Below are positions 4,831 through 12,848 of a stretch of 17,870 bases of DNA, piece after piece. How positions within the stretch are numbered: the stretch's first letter is position 1; every line of letters starts with the position of its first letter. The stretch covers positions 1 to 17,870 of the forward strand of contig CANQDN010000010.1 in assembly GCA_947593275.1 (NCBI GenBank), read 5' to 3'. Below the pieces are notes generated by a model that worked only from the letters and a program-made list of their open reading frames with translations, did not search any database and had not been told where the DNA came from. Source of the stretch: an uncultured Bacilli bacterium (GTDB lineage Bacteria; Bacillota_I; Bacilli_A; RF39; UBA660). Position numbers and translations under genes: made by a program.

Positions 4831-5774
4831 TATTTATTATCTTTTTCTGTTTCTTTAATAATATATACAGGTCTATTTTTAGTCTCTAAATACGTTTTTG
4901 ACAAATATTGACTAGAAATTCCCAAACAGAATAACTGCACTCCACTTACAAAAAATATTATACAAACGAGTGAAGGCCAACCACTAACGGGATCTCCCCA
5001 AATAAGAGTTTTAGCAATAATAACAACAACCATTATAAACGCTATAAAACAAAATATTAGTCCTACAATAGAAGCAATTGCAAGGGGTACTACAGAAAAA
5101 GCTGTGATACCTTCTAAAGCATATAAGAATAATTTCCAAAAATTCCATTTAGTTTCTCCCGCTACTCTTTGGATATTTTCATATTCTAACCATTTAGTAT
5201 TAAATCCTACAAAACTAAATAAACCTTTAGAATAACGATTATATTCTTTTAATTCATTTATGGCATCTACTACTATTCTTTTCATTAATCTAAAATCTCG
5301 AGCGCCATCAACCATTTCTACTTTACTCATTTTATTAATTAATTTATAGAATAATCGAGCAAAAAAGCTTCTTATTGGAGGTTCTCCGGTTCTTGTAATT
5401 CTTCTTGTTCCGACAATATCATAATCTTCATTTTTTAAGATATCATACATTTTAGGCAGTAAACTAGGAGGATCTTGCAAATCGGCATCCATAATGGCTA
5501 CATAATCTCCTGTTGCATTCTTTAATCCGGCATACATAGCGGCTTCTTTTCCAAAGTTCCTCGAAAAAGAAATATATCTAACATTTTTATCTTTTTTACT
5601 TAAGTCTCTTAAAATGGTTAAAGTGTTATCTTTAGAGCCATCATTAACAAATAGATATTCGAAATTAACTTTAGACATTTCTTTACTAATTTTAGTTATT
5701 TCTTCATAAAAATAGGGGATAGCCTCTTCTTCATTATAGCAAGGAACTATAATACTAATCTTTTCTTTTTTCAT
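4830..5774 (-). CDS. csbB: Family 2 glycosyltransferase, polyprenyl-phosphate sugar synthase (CsbB/GtrB type)
   Basis: 314 residues. The GT-A domain (about 1-215) shows PCYNEEEAIP (11-20), VNDGSKDNT (43-51), the metal-binding DAD with DLQDPP (96-103), GTRRITRTGEPP (122-133) and the family-typical RDFRLMKR. Two membrane helices follow (about 227-254 and 266-287) with a short cytoplasmic tail. Members move a sugar from a UDP-sugar to undecaprenyl phosphate on the inner face of the membrane. The ATGA overlap with yfhO, the partner of csbB in B. subtilis lipoteichoic-acid GlcNAc modification, strongly supports this role. The usual flippase GtcA is not in the window. The sugar and the acceptor are inferred from the B. 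subtilis pair. Alternative: an ArnC/DPM1-like enzyme for another glycan. Confidence 0.87.
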   Translation of the reverse strand: MKKEKISIIVPCYNEEEAIPYFYEEITKISKEMSKVNFEYLFVNDGSKDNTLTILRDLSKKDKNVRYISFSRNFGKEAAMYAGLKNATGDYVAIMDADLQDPPSLLPKMYDILKNEDYDIVGTRRITRTGEPPIRSFFARLFYKLINKMSKVEMVDGARDFRLMKRIVVDAINELKEYNRYSKGLFSFVGFNTKWLEYENIQRVAGETKWNFWKLFLYALEGITAFSVVPLAIASIVGLIFCFIAFIMVVVIIAKTLIWGDPVSGWPSLVCIIFFVSGVQLFCLGISSQYLSKTYLETKNRPVYIIKETEKDNK

Positions 5775-8284
5775 TTTTTACCTCTTTTCTTATCATTTAT
5801 AAATAAAATAATAATACCAATTAAACCAAGCCCAGAAAATATAAGAGAAATATTCTTAAAAGGGGATGTATAAATTATTTTTATATGATTATTACCTTTA
5901 TTTATGGGAAAACCCATGAAGGCAGTATTAACTAAATTATAAGCGATTTCTTTATCATTAACGTATACTTTAAAACCTGTATCATAAGGAATACTTAAAG
6001 TGAAATAGGAATCATTTAGTACGTTTATATCTCCTTCAATAACATCACCAGTAGTTTTTTCTAAATCAAAGTTAAAACTATTAAGATTATTTTTAATATT
6101 TAGAATTTCTTTATAATCTAATAGATAAGCTTTAATATCACTTATATCAAAAGTTCCTTTACTAAATGTTACTTTTAAATTATTAGGATTTATAAAGGCA
6201 TAATCAAAGGTATGATTGTTATTTTTGTATTTCCAACTTTCACAGGTTAAAGTGTTTTTTACTTTATTAATAGTAATGGAAGTATCACCTTTATTACATT
6301 TTTGTTCATAATTCATTTTAAATCTAATTAAAAGTATTTTATCCTTTAAATCATTATTAAGGGGAATATTTATGGTACTTTTTTTGCTTACTTCTAAAAG
6401 ATATTTATTTTCAGTTTCTTTTACAGTAATATTAGGATTAGTTATATTATCTAAATCTAACTTATATTCTTTTAAAGTTGAAGTATAATTTGATTTTACA
6501 TCTTCATCAACAATTGTGTATTTTAATAAGGCTTCAATATTTTGGGGATAGTCTAGTTTATTAAATTCTTCATAACTCATTAAGTTATCTCTGGCATAAC
6601 CAATGGGATAGGCTCCATTATTTTGATATAGATAGTAGTCATCTTTTTTATCTATTAAAGAATACTCAGGTAGTTCATAGTTACTTACAAGGTATTTAAT
6701 ACCCATATAGGTATTCCATAAAGGATTATTAATTTGACTTAAAATCATGTGATTCCTGTGGCTTATAGGGTTAGCAAAAGTTTCGGTGTAAAACTCTTTA
6801 TAATAAGAATTATAGCCGGATGAATAAACAGAAGTATTATAATAATTTAAATTATAAACTTTATTTGATGTTACTAAAGTATCTACTAAATTACTTGATC
6901 TATATAGTTCTTTAGGGTCTATTTCATCATATAAGATGTTTATATTGGGATTAAAGATTTTATTATAGTTTTCGATACTCATTAATTCATCATTAGTGTT
7001 ATTTGCAATCATGGTAATAAATGAAGGGAGGATTAATGAGGCCATTAAAACCCATTTTATCTTTTTATATTTATAAATTAGAAAACCGACGATAACAACT
7101 CCAATATCTAGTAAATAAACAGTATTAATTAAATAATTAAAGTTATGCCATTTGGTAATGAAAGCAACAAATGTTAGTATGAAAATTGCTATAATTTCTT
7201 TTTTGATGTTAACTTTATCTTGGAATAAATCATTTAAAAATAGGGCGATAAAATAAATCATTAAGGGAACAAAAGGTATTAAGACTTTGGCGTTTATATA
7301 TAAAAAGCCATTTAAGATAAAGACAATTATGGGGAAAAAGCCAATTAAAGTCATAACTGAAGAAATAAAGATATTCTCTCTTTTTTTGCTCATGAATCCA
7401 TAGATAAGACTAAATAAAAGGATACTTGTAAGACCAATAGAATAGCTGCCATATAAAAAGTAATCAATATTTAAGTTAGGAATAATAAGCTCTTTTAGGG
7501 CGATAGTAACAGTATTACTACTTCTTCCAATAAAGAGGGTATAAAGAGTTGGGAATAAAATAATACTCGCGGATAATACGCCCACCATAATGGGGATTAA
7601 AAATAAAAAGCCATCTTTAAAGAATCCTTTAATAGTTATTTTCTTATTAGTTTTTAAATAAACATAAATACCATATATAACTAAAACCATTAAACTAGGT
7701 ATACTAAAATAATAGCTAGACATGACGATTAAGAAAGTGAGGAGCGCTAAAGGCCACCTTTTATGATCATTAAAATATTTATCAATACTAATTAAAGCAC
7801 TAATTAAAAAGGGCATATAATTTACAAACATGATGTGTCTGTGGCTATGTAAAATAAGGGGTGCACTACATAAGAAGAGAAATGTAGAAATAAATGTAAT
7901 AGATCTATTCGTGTGGTTAATTAACCATTTATAAAGTAAAATAACACTTATAATAACTCCTAAAATACTTGAGATTATAATATAAGTTGGCATATTTAAA
8001 AAAGGAAGAAAATAGGAGATTAATAAAATGGGATTTAAAAAGCCATAATAGGAATAATTATAAATGTTTTCGCCCGCGCCAATGTTGAAGGCAAAAGAGG
8101 GGAAAAGTTGATGATTTTTATAAAAGAGCATGCGAAAATATTCGGCAAAACTCCAATGTTGGGTTTCCCAATCAATGGTTGAACCATACAAATATTTAAA
8201 TTTAGTTAGATAAAATACAATACCTATAAAAAATATAATTAATAAAAGAATATTTATAATGTCTTTTTTATTAAGTTTTTTCAT
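5771..8284 (-). CDS. yfhO: YfhO family membrane glycosyltransferase (GT-C fold)
   Basis: 837 residues with about a dozen membrane helices in the first ~430, a large extracytoplasmic part (about 450-800), and a final helix followed by a Lys/Arg-rich end. The first outer loop holds YGSTIDWETQHW, with the acidic residue expected for catalysis in GT-C enzymes of this family (compare D..TQH), then the Tyr-rich NIGAGENIYNYSYYG stretch. YfhO proteins move sugar from the flipped lipid carrier to an acceptor outside the cell, lipoteichoic acid in B. subtilis and S. aureus. Start ATG with GTGGAG upstream; own promoter at 8312-8340; first gene of a two-gene operon with csbB. The acceptor here could equally be a surface protein; nothing in the sequence decides this. 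Confidence 0.88.
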   Translation of the reverse strand: MKKLNKKDIINILLLIIFFIGIVFYLTKFKYLYGSTIDWETQHWSFAEYFRMLFYKNHQLFPSFAFNIGAGENIYNYSYYGFLNPILLISYFLPFLNMPTYIIISSILGVIISVILLYKWLINHTNRSITFISTFLFLCSAPLILHSHRHIMFVNYMPFLISALISIDKYFNDHKRWPLALLTFLIVMSSYYFSIPSLMVLVIYGIYVYLKTNKKITIKGFFKDGFLFLIPIMVGVLSASIILFPTLYTLFIGRSSNTVTIALKELIIPNLNIDYFLYGSYSIGLTSILLFSLIYGFMSKKRENIFISSVMTLIGFFPIIVFILNGFLYINAKVLIPFVPLMIYFIALFLNDLFQDKVNIKKEIIAIFILTFVAFITKWHNFNYLINTVYLLDIGVVIVGFLIYKYKKIKWVLMASLILPSFITMIANNTNDELMSIENYNKIFNPNINILYDEIDPKELYRSSNLVDTLVTSNKVYNLNYYNTSVYSSGYNSYYKEFYTETFANPISHRNHMILSQINNPLWNTYMGIKYLVSNYELPEYSLIDKKDDYYLYQNNGAYPIGYARDNLMSYEEFNKLDYPQNIEALLKYTIVDEDVKSNYTSTLKEYKLDLDNITNPNITVKETENKYLLEVSKKSTINIPLNNDLKDKILLIRFKMNYEQKCNKGDTSITINKVKNTLTCESWKYKNNNHTFDYAFINPNNLKVTFSKGTFDISDIKAYLLDYKEILNIKNNLNSFNFDLEKTTGDVIEGDINVLNDSYFTLSIPYDTGFKVYVNDKEIAYNLVNTAFMGFPINKGNNHIKIIYTSPFKNISLIFSGLGLIGIIILFINDKKRGKK

Positions 8285-8311
8285 ACTCTTGTAACTCCAC
8301 TTCCTAAGATT

Positions 8312-8340
8312 ATTATACCTAAATAAAGAACATAAATCAA
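8312..8340 (-). promoter_or_regulatory. Promoter of the yfhO-csbB operon
   Basis: On the minus strand TTGATT (8335-8340), 17 bp, TATAAT (8312-8317); start expected at about 8305, giving a leader of some 20 nt. This is a vegetative-type promoter, whereas csbB of B. subtilis is under the stress factor sigma B. Confidence 0.75.
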
Positions 8341-8370
8341 GTAACTGTGTCTAATCCTTAAATTAACTAT

Positions 8371-8397
8371 AAAAAAAATACTTCTTTTTTAGAAGTA
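8371..8397 (-). terminator. Terminator of the EIIB-like gene
   Basis: On the minus strand TACTTC (8392-8397), loop TAAAAAA, GAAGTA (8379-8384), then eight Ts (As at 8371-8378). It separates this gene from the yfhO operon transcribed in the same direction. Confidence 0.8.
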
Positions 8398-8715
8398 CTA
8401 AATTATATCGTCGATATATCTTTTTAATTGATGAGCATCCTTCCCAAAGATTATTTTAAGTTGGTTATCTATTTCAACTATTCCTTTAGCGCCTAGTTTT
8501 TCGATTGCATCTTTATTAACTAAAGAAACATCCTTTAATATCACTTTAAATCTACTCATATTGCATTCTGCACTAACAATATTATCTTTACCTCCAAGAT
8601 AACTAATAAGTTTATTAGCTTCTATTCGAAAATCTCTTTTAGATAATTTTAAAACAATTAAACAAATTATAACTAAGACAATACCAATTATTATATATTG
8701 TAACCAAGTATCCAT
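8398..8715 (-). CDS. Membrane-anchored PTS EIIB-like domain protein lacking the active Cys position
   Basis: 105 residues from ATG 8713-8715, preferred over a TTG 12 nt upstream because GGTGAT then acts as ribosome-binding site. Residues 5-24 form one membrane helix. Residues 32-105 resemble the glucose-type EIIB domain: ANKLISYLGGKDNIVS, SRFKVILKD, KLGAKGIVEIDNQLKIIFGKDA. In transporters the phosphorylated Cys lies in a C-I/A-T-R-L motif; aligning on SRFKV puts Asn52 there, with a Cys at 51, one place early. No EIIC or EIIA is nearby. It is therefore probably not a phosphotransfer subunit but a regulatory or structural relative. A TATAAT (8732-8737 on this strand) lies 20 bp upstream of the gene; a -35 is not clear. 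Confidence 0.75.
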   Translation of the reverse strand: MDTWLQYIIIGIVLVIICLIVLKLSKRDFRIEANKLISYLGGKDNIVSAECNMSRFKVILKDVSLVNKDAIEKLGAKGIVEIDNQLKIIFGKDAHQLKRYIDDII

Positions 8716-8745
8716 AAATATCACCAATCTAATTATACTATATTT

Positions 8746-8775
8746 TTGAAAGAATTAAAATATTTTTTGTATATT
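8746..8775 (+). promoter_or_regulatory. Weak candidate promoter of the lipoprotein gene
   Basis: TTGAAA (8746-8751), 18 bp, TATATT (8770-8775). The spacing is acceptable; the AT-rich context makes chance matches likely. Confidence 0.4.
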
Positions 8776-8816
8776 TACTAAAATATCCCTCATAATAATT
8801 AAAAAGGAATGATGAA

Positions 8817-9353
8817 ATGAAAAAAGTTATTTTATTAATGATTAGTCTTTTTTTAGTAGTGGGTTGTTCTTGTTCGAATGATAAAGCCGCGGATGCTGTT
8901 GAAAAGTATCTAAATGAATATCAGGGGTTATCCTCTAGTGTTTTAGAAGATATTGATAAGTTAGTAGAAAAAGAAGATCTAAACGATAGTAATAAAGAAA
9001 CTTATAAAGAAGTTTTAAAAAGAACTTATCGGAATTTAAGCTTTAAAATTGAGAATGAAGAATATAATGGAGATAGTGCTAATGTTACTGTAAAGATTAC
9101 GACTTATGATCTACATAAAGCAGAAAAAGAAGCGAAAGATTATTTAGATACGCATGAACAAGAATTTTTAAGTGATGGAGCTTATGATGCTTCAAAATAT
9201 TTAGATTATAAGTTAGATAGAATGAGGACTATAAATGATAATATAACCTATAATATTGTCTTAAAGACTACTAAAGTAAATGGTAAATGGCAAGTGGAAC
9301 AACCTGATGAAGTAACTTTAGAAAAGATCCATGGTATTTATGACTATGACTAA
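8817..9353 (+). CDS. Lipoprotein of unknown function
   Basis: 178 residues with a lipoprotein signal peptide: MKK, a hydrophobic run, and the lipobox VVGC with the lipidated Cys at 17 and another Cys at 19. The mature part is highly charged and mainly helical at the start (AVEKYLNEYQGL), then a strand-rich section (NLSFKIENEEYNGDSANVTV and later TYNIVLKTTKVNGKWQVEQ, each a likely beta hairpin), with a helix between. This layout, ending in a VNGKW.V strand, is like small NTF2-like or DUF4878-type lipoproteins, but I do not recognise the exact family. AAGGA precedes the ATG by 7 nt. It appears to be a single-gene unit closed by its own terminator. Confidence 0.8.
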   Translation: MKKVILLMISLFLVVGCSCSNDKAADAVEKYLNEYQGLSSSVLEDIDKLVEKEDLNDSNKETYKEVLKRTYRNLSFKIENEEYNGDSANVTVKITTYDLHKAEKEAKDYLDTHEQEFLSDGAYDASKYLDYKLDRMRTINDNITYNIVLKTTKVNGKWQVEQPDEVTLEKIHGIYDYD

Positions 9354-9374
9354 AACTCTTTTAGGAGTTTTTTT
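9353..9374 (+). terminator. Terminator after the lipoprotein gene
   Basis: AAACTC (9353-9358), loop TTTTAG, GAGTTT (9365-9370), continuing into TTTT; it overlaps the last base of the stop codon. Confidence 0.8.
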
Positions 9375-9375
9375 C

Positions 9376-9404
9376 TTGAGAAAATAAGAAGTTTATGCTA
9401 AAAT
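9376..9404 (+). promoter_or_regulatory. Promoter of the coiled-coil membrane protein gene
   Basis: TTGAGA (9376-9381), 17 bp, TAAAAT (9399-9404); start expected about 20 nt before the ATG at 9431. Confidence 0.7.
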
Positions 9405-9430
9405 AGAGCATATTAAAAGAAGGGCTCAGT

Positions 9431-10093
9431 ATGGATACTTATTTAAAATATATTAAAATTTTAGAAGAGACTATAAGTTTAGAAAGAAAAAAGCTAGATT
9501 TATTAAAAGAAAAAGAAGAAAATATTGCTAAAACTATTAGTAGTTTATCTTTAGAGTTAACTAAAGCACAGGAGAAGTATGAAAAAGAAACTAAGATTGA
9601 GGAAGAAAATACTTTAAAAGAGGTTATTAGAATTATTATGCTTTTTTCTTTTTTAGGTATGGTTTTTCTTATATTTACTAATTTTAATATGGGAGCTTTA
9701 AATCCTTTTATTCTTTTCTTTATATTATTTAGTATAGTTATTAATACTGTTGGTTTTATTTCTTTAAAAAAAATTACTAAATATTATGATAACTATCGCC
9801 TTAATAATAGTTTAAGTCTTACTAAATCTAAAACGAATATTTTGGATTTAGTTAAAGAAGAGACAGAGAAAATAAGTGAAAAAAGAGATATAGCCCTCGA
9901 AAAAGATGCGTTAAATGAAGATATTAATAAAAAGGAACAAGAGTTAGCTAATTTAAGGAAAGTCTTGGAGGAACACTTAAAACCTTTAGTTTATGAGTTA
10001 TTAAGTAAAGAAGAAACTCAAAATGATGAAAGGTATTTACAAGCATCTTTAATGATTCGCAAATTAATCCCAGAAGATTCACTAAAAGTTTAA
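9431..10093 (+). CDS. Coiled-coil protein with two membrane helices, unknown function
   Basis: 220 residues. A Lys/Glu-rich coiled coil (about 14-60, for example LERKKLDLLKEKEENIAK) leads to two membrane helices (about 66-83 and 92-112) joined by a short NMGALNP turn. A second charged coiled coil (about 135-190, with KRDIALEKDALNEDINKKEQEL) and a short C-terminal helix follow. Both ends should therefore lie on the same side, probably the cytoplasm, as a membrane hairpin that can dimerise. I do not recognise the family. A weak AAGGG precedes the ATG. It has its own promoter and terminator, so it is monocistronic and not part of the downstream sporulation cluster. Confidence 0.75.
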   Translation: MDTYLKYIKILEETISLERKKLDLLKEKEENIAKTISSLSLELTKAQEKYEKETKIEEENTLKEVIRIIMLFSFLGMVFLIFTNFNMGALNPFILFFILFSIVINTVGFISLKKITKYYDNYRLNNSLSLTKSKTNILDLVKEETEKISEKRDIALEKDALNEDINKKEQELANLRKVLEEHLKPLVYELLSKEETQNDERYLQASLMIRKLIPEDSLKV

Positions 10094-10109
10094 GCTTTTA
10101 GTTTTTTTA
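10081..10109 (+). terminator. Terminator after the coiled-coil gene
   Basis: ACTAAAAG (10081-10088), loop TTTAAG, CTTTTAGT (10095-10102), then TTTTTT. The stem contains the stop codon in its loop. Confidence 0.88.
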
Positions 10110-10147
10110 TTTTTTCTTTTAGCATAAATTTAAATAGGTGAAAAGCA

Positions 10148-11227
10148 ATGAAAAAAATCTGGCTATTAATATTTATTTTTATAATTTTTCCTATTAAAAC
10201 TAAAGCTTTAAGTGCCAGGTGTGCTATAGTAATGGATCTCAATAGTGGTCGGGTTTTATATGAATTAAATGCTCATGAAAAACGTTTAATTGCCTCTATA
10301 TCAAAGATTATGACTTCGCTTGTAAGTATTGAATATGGCGATTTAAATAAGGTTATTACGGCCGATAAAGACATATTAAAAGCTAATGGTTCGAGTATTT
10401 ATCTTGAAGTAGGAGAACAGTTAAAACTAGAAGATTTACTTTATGGGCTTATGCTTCGGAGTGGGAATGACTCTGCGGTTACAATAGCTAAAGGGGTTGC
10501 AGGTTCGCTTGATTCTTTTGTTTATCTTATGAATGAATATGCTAGTTTAATTGGAATGGAGAATACTTATTTTGTTAATCCACATGGTTTAGATGAAAGT
10601 GGTTATGGTAATATTTCGACTGCCTATGATATGGCACTTTTAACTAAAGTTGCAATGCAAAATAAAACATTTCGAAAAATCTTTAATACTACTAATTATA
10701 AAGCAAAAAGTAACATTAAAACTTATAATTGGGAAGGGAAAAATAAATTATTTAAAATGTATAAATATACTACTGGTGGGAAAACAGGTTATACGGATAA
10801 TGCTCGAAGGACTTTAGTTACGACCGCTAGTAAAGACTATAAGAATTTAGTTATTGTAACTTTAAATGATCCGAATGATTTTAGTGATCATAAAGCTTTA
10901 TATGAAACTTATTTTAATAAATATGATGCTTTAAAAGTATTAGATAAAAAGACTTTTAATATAACTAATGCTTCTTATCCTGATAGTATTTTTTATATAA
11001 AAAATGATTATTATGCTCTTGTAACTAAAAAAGAAGCGGAAAACTTAAAAGTAGATATTAACCTTTATAAATTAGATTCACCAAGTGATAATACTAAAAT
11101 TGGGGAAGCTAAAGTTTTATTGGGGGAAACTATTTTACATGAAGAAAGTATTTATATTAAAAATAATAAAGTTATTCCAAAGAAGAGTTTATGGCAAAAA
11201 ATAAAGGATTGGTTTAAATCATGGTAA
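10148..11227 (+). CDS. dacF: D-alanyl-D-alanine carboxypeptidase (DacF/DacB-type penicillin-binding protein)
   Basis: 359 residues with an N-terminal signal peptide (about 1-20), then a peptidase S11 domain with all three catalytic motifs: S50-I-S-K53, S105-G-N107 and K212-T-G214. A beta-rich C-terminal domain follows (about 255-340) and a Trp/Lys-rich amphipathic tail (WQKIKDWFKSW) that would bind the membrane from outside. It trims the terminal D-Ala of peptidoglycan stem peptides and so limits crosslinking. The next genes are spmA and spmB, the same order as B. subtilis dacB-spmA-spmB, so a role in spore cortex is likely; the exact paralog (dacB or dacF) cannot be settled here. AGGTGA precedes the ATG by 6 nt. 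Confidence 0.93.
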   Translation: MKKIWLLIFIFIIFPIKTKALSARCAIVMDLNSGRVLYELNAHEKRLIASISKIMTSLVSIEYGDLNKVITADKDILKANGSSIYLEVGEQLKLEDLLYGLMLRSGNDSAVTIAKGVAGSLDSFVYLMNEYASLIGMENTYFVNPHGLDESGYGNISTAYDMALLTKVAMQNKTFRKIFNTTNYKAKSNIKTYNWEGKNKLFKMYKYTTGGKTGYTDNARRTLVTTASKDYKNLVIVTLNDPNDFSDHKALYETYFNKYDALKVLDKKTFNITNASYPDSIFYIKNDYYALVTKKEAENLKVDINLYKLDSPSDNTKIGEAKVLLGETILHEESIYIKNNKVIPKKSLWQKIKDWFKSW

Positions 11228-11805
11228 ATAAAATATGGGCTTTTTTAATCTTTATGGCGATTAGCTATTCTCTTTTGACGGGTAATATTGAGACTATTAA
11301 TACAGGTATTTTAACGCATGCGACAAGTGGAGTTAATTTAGTTTTAGAAATGATGCCTCTTATTATTTTATGGACGGGGATTATGAAGATTGCTGAAGCA
11401 TCCGGATTATTAAAGATATTTTCTCGACTTTTAAATCCACTTTTAAGTAAATTATTTCCAAGTCTTAAAAAAGATCATCCAGCTTTAGGTTATATTGCTT
11501 CTAATATTGCGGCGAATATGCTTGGTTTGGGGTCGGCAGCGACGCCTTTTGGCTTAAAAGCGATGGAAGAACTTGAGAAAGATAATCCTAAAAAAGATAC
11601 GGCAACAGAAGCGATGATAACTTTTCTTGTTTTAAATACAGCGGGTGTTACTTTAATTCCAACGACAGTTATTGCTTTAAGACTTATGCATGGGAGTAAA
11701 AATCCAACAGAAATTATTATAACTAGTGTAATTGCAACGGCGATATCAAGTATTTCGGGTTTAACTTTAGATTATTTTATTAGAAGGAGGAAGAGGCATG
11801 AATAA
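11221..11805 (+). CDS. spmA: Spore maturation protein A
   Basis: 194 residues, a multi-helix membrane protein of nucleoside-recognition (Gate) type. Family traits seen: EMMPLIILWTGIMKIAEASGLL, a HPALGYIASNIAANMLGLGSAATPFGLKAMEEL region and FLVLNTAGVTLIPTTVIALR (each given only in part). In B. subtilis SpmA and SpmB, with DacB, are needed for proper core dehydration and heat resistance of spores. It overlaps the end of dacF by 7 bp and spmB by 8 bp, so translation is probably coupled; no strong ribosome-binding site of its own is visible. The length matches the family. Confidence 0.95.
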   Translation: MVNKIWAFLIFMAISYSLLTGNIETINTGILTHATSGVNLVLEMMPLIILWTGIMKIAEASGLLKIFSRLLNPLLSKLFPSLKKDHPALGYIASNIAANMLGLGSAATPFGLKAMEELEKDNPKKDTATEAMITFLVLNTAGVTLIPTTVIALRLMHGSKNPTEIIITSVIATAISSISGLTLDYFIRRRKRHE

Positions 11806-12319
11806 TATATCTAAAATAATTATTCCTCTTTTTGTTTTATTAATTATTCTTTATGGTTTTTTTAAAAAAGTTAATGTATATGATACTTTTTTAGAGGGGG
11901 CTAAAGAAGGTCTTATTATGGTTTTTCATATAACTCCTACAATAGTTGCGATGGTTTTTGCTATAAATATTTTTTTAGAAAGTAACTTTTTAGAGGGGGC
12001 TTTAAGTTTTTTAAGACCTATATTTACATTAATAAATATTCCTATGAATATTCTTCCTATGGCTATTTTAAGACCTATATCGGGGTCGGCATCACTTGCG
12101 ATTATGAATGATATTTTTAATCTTTTTGGGCCGGATAGTTTTATTGGGCGTTTAGCGTCTACTCTTCAAGGTTGTACGGATACGACTATTTATGTTTTAG
12201 CCCTTTATTTTGGAAGTATTAAAGTAACTAAAACGAGGTATGCTCTTCCAGTTGGGCTTTTTGCAGATCTTATGGGGATAATCGCGGCTTTTATTGTTAC
12301 TTTTATCTTTTTTGGTTAA
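11798..12319 (+). CDS. spmB: Spore maturation protein B
   Basis: 173 residues, membrane protein homologous to and partner of SpmA. Diagnostic segments: TFLEGAKEGL near residue 30, then ILRPISGSASLAIMND, FGPDSFIGRLASTLQG, and TDTTIYVLALYFGS. AGGAGG lies just before the ATG inside the spmA end. It is the last gene of the dacF-spmAB unit; the next gene has a separate promoter-like sequence. No T-run terminator follows directly. Confidence 0.95.
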   Translation: MNNISKIIIPLFVLLIILYGFFKKVNVYDTFLEGAKEGLIMVFHITPTIVAMVFAINIFLESNFLEGALSFLRPIFTLINIPMNILPMAILRPISGSASLAIMNDIFNLFGPDSFIGRLASTLQGCTDTTIYVLALYFGSIKVTKTRYALPVGLFADLMGIIAAFIVTFIFFG

Positions 12320-12330
12320 TAAACTTTCTT

Positions 12331-12358
12331 TCGACATTATTTTAGTTATTAATATGAT
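12331..12358 (+). promoter_or_regulatory. Candidate promoter of the SPOR-like gene
   Basis: TCGACA (12331-12336), 16 bp, TATGAT (12353-12358), in the gap after spmB. The start would lie about 13 nt before the ATG at 12378, consistent with a very short leader lacking a Shine-Dalgarno site. Confidence 0.45.
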
Positions 12359-12377
12359 ATTATTAGTTTGTGATATT

Positions 12378-12815
12378 ATGAAAAAGAATGTTAAGATATT
12401 TATATTGGCTTTATTAATGGGAATTATTGGAACAATTATTTTTACTTCCACCTTTGATTCTACTCTTATAACTAATGCAATAGAGAAAAAAGCGTATCTT
12501 TTAATTGGGGGAACTTATACGACTAAAGAGCAAGCAGAAGATAAATTAAGCGAGTATTCTAGGGGGATTATTTATAACAATAATGGGTTATATGAAGTGG
12601 TAATTGGTATTTATCCGGATAGAGAAACAAAAGATATTATGGCAAGTTATTTTAGGGATAATTCGTTTACTTTTAGTGAAAAAGAACTAAAGGCGAATGG
12701 GACTTTAATAAATAATCTGGAGAATTTTGCAGCTTTAATTAAAAAGAGTGATGATGAGTATTATGAGAGTATTAATAATTCACTTTTACAGATATTTAAA
12801 GAATATATAAATTAA
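12378..12815 (+). CDS. Single-pass membrane protein with a SPOR-like domain
   Basis: 145 residues from ATG 12378 (MKKNVKIFIL). In-frame upstream starts at 12294 and 12354 overlap or hug spmB and would put extra residues before the membrane helix (about 6-24). Residues 38-107 look like a SPOR fold: YLLIGGTYTTKEQAEDKL, then YEVVIGIYPDRETKDIM, i.e. a strand, an E-rich helix, and the repeat of that pattern. SPOR domains bind denuded peptidoglycan glycan strands. The C-terminal 35 residues are helical. Position between spmB and mreC fits an envelope or spore-wall role. No good ribosome-binding site is visible. The SPOR assignment rests on pattern only. Confidence 0.7.
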   Translation: MKKNVKIFILALLMGIIGTIIFTSTFDSTLITNAIEKKAYLLIGGTYTTKEQAEDKLSEYSRGIIYNNNGLYEVVIGIYPDRETKDIMASYFRDNSFTFSEKELKANGTLINNLENFAALIKKSDDEYYESINNSLLQIFKEYIN

Positions 12816-12848
12816 AATGTGGGTTATAATAATAATAGGTGAAGAGTT

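Noticed and set aside
12197..12451. Minus-strand open frame across the spmB end and the SPOR-like gene start
   Set aside because: Overlaps two plus-strand genes, and its composition is not protein-like.
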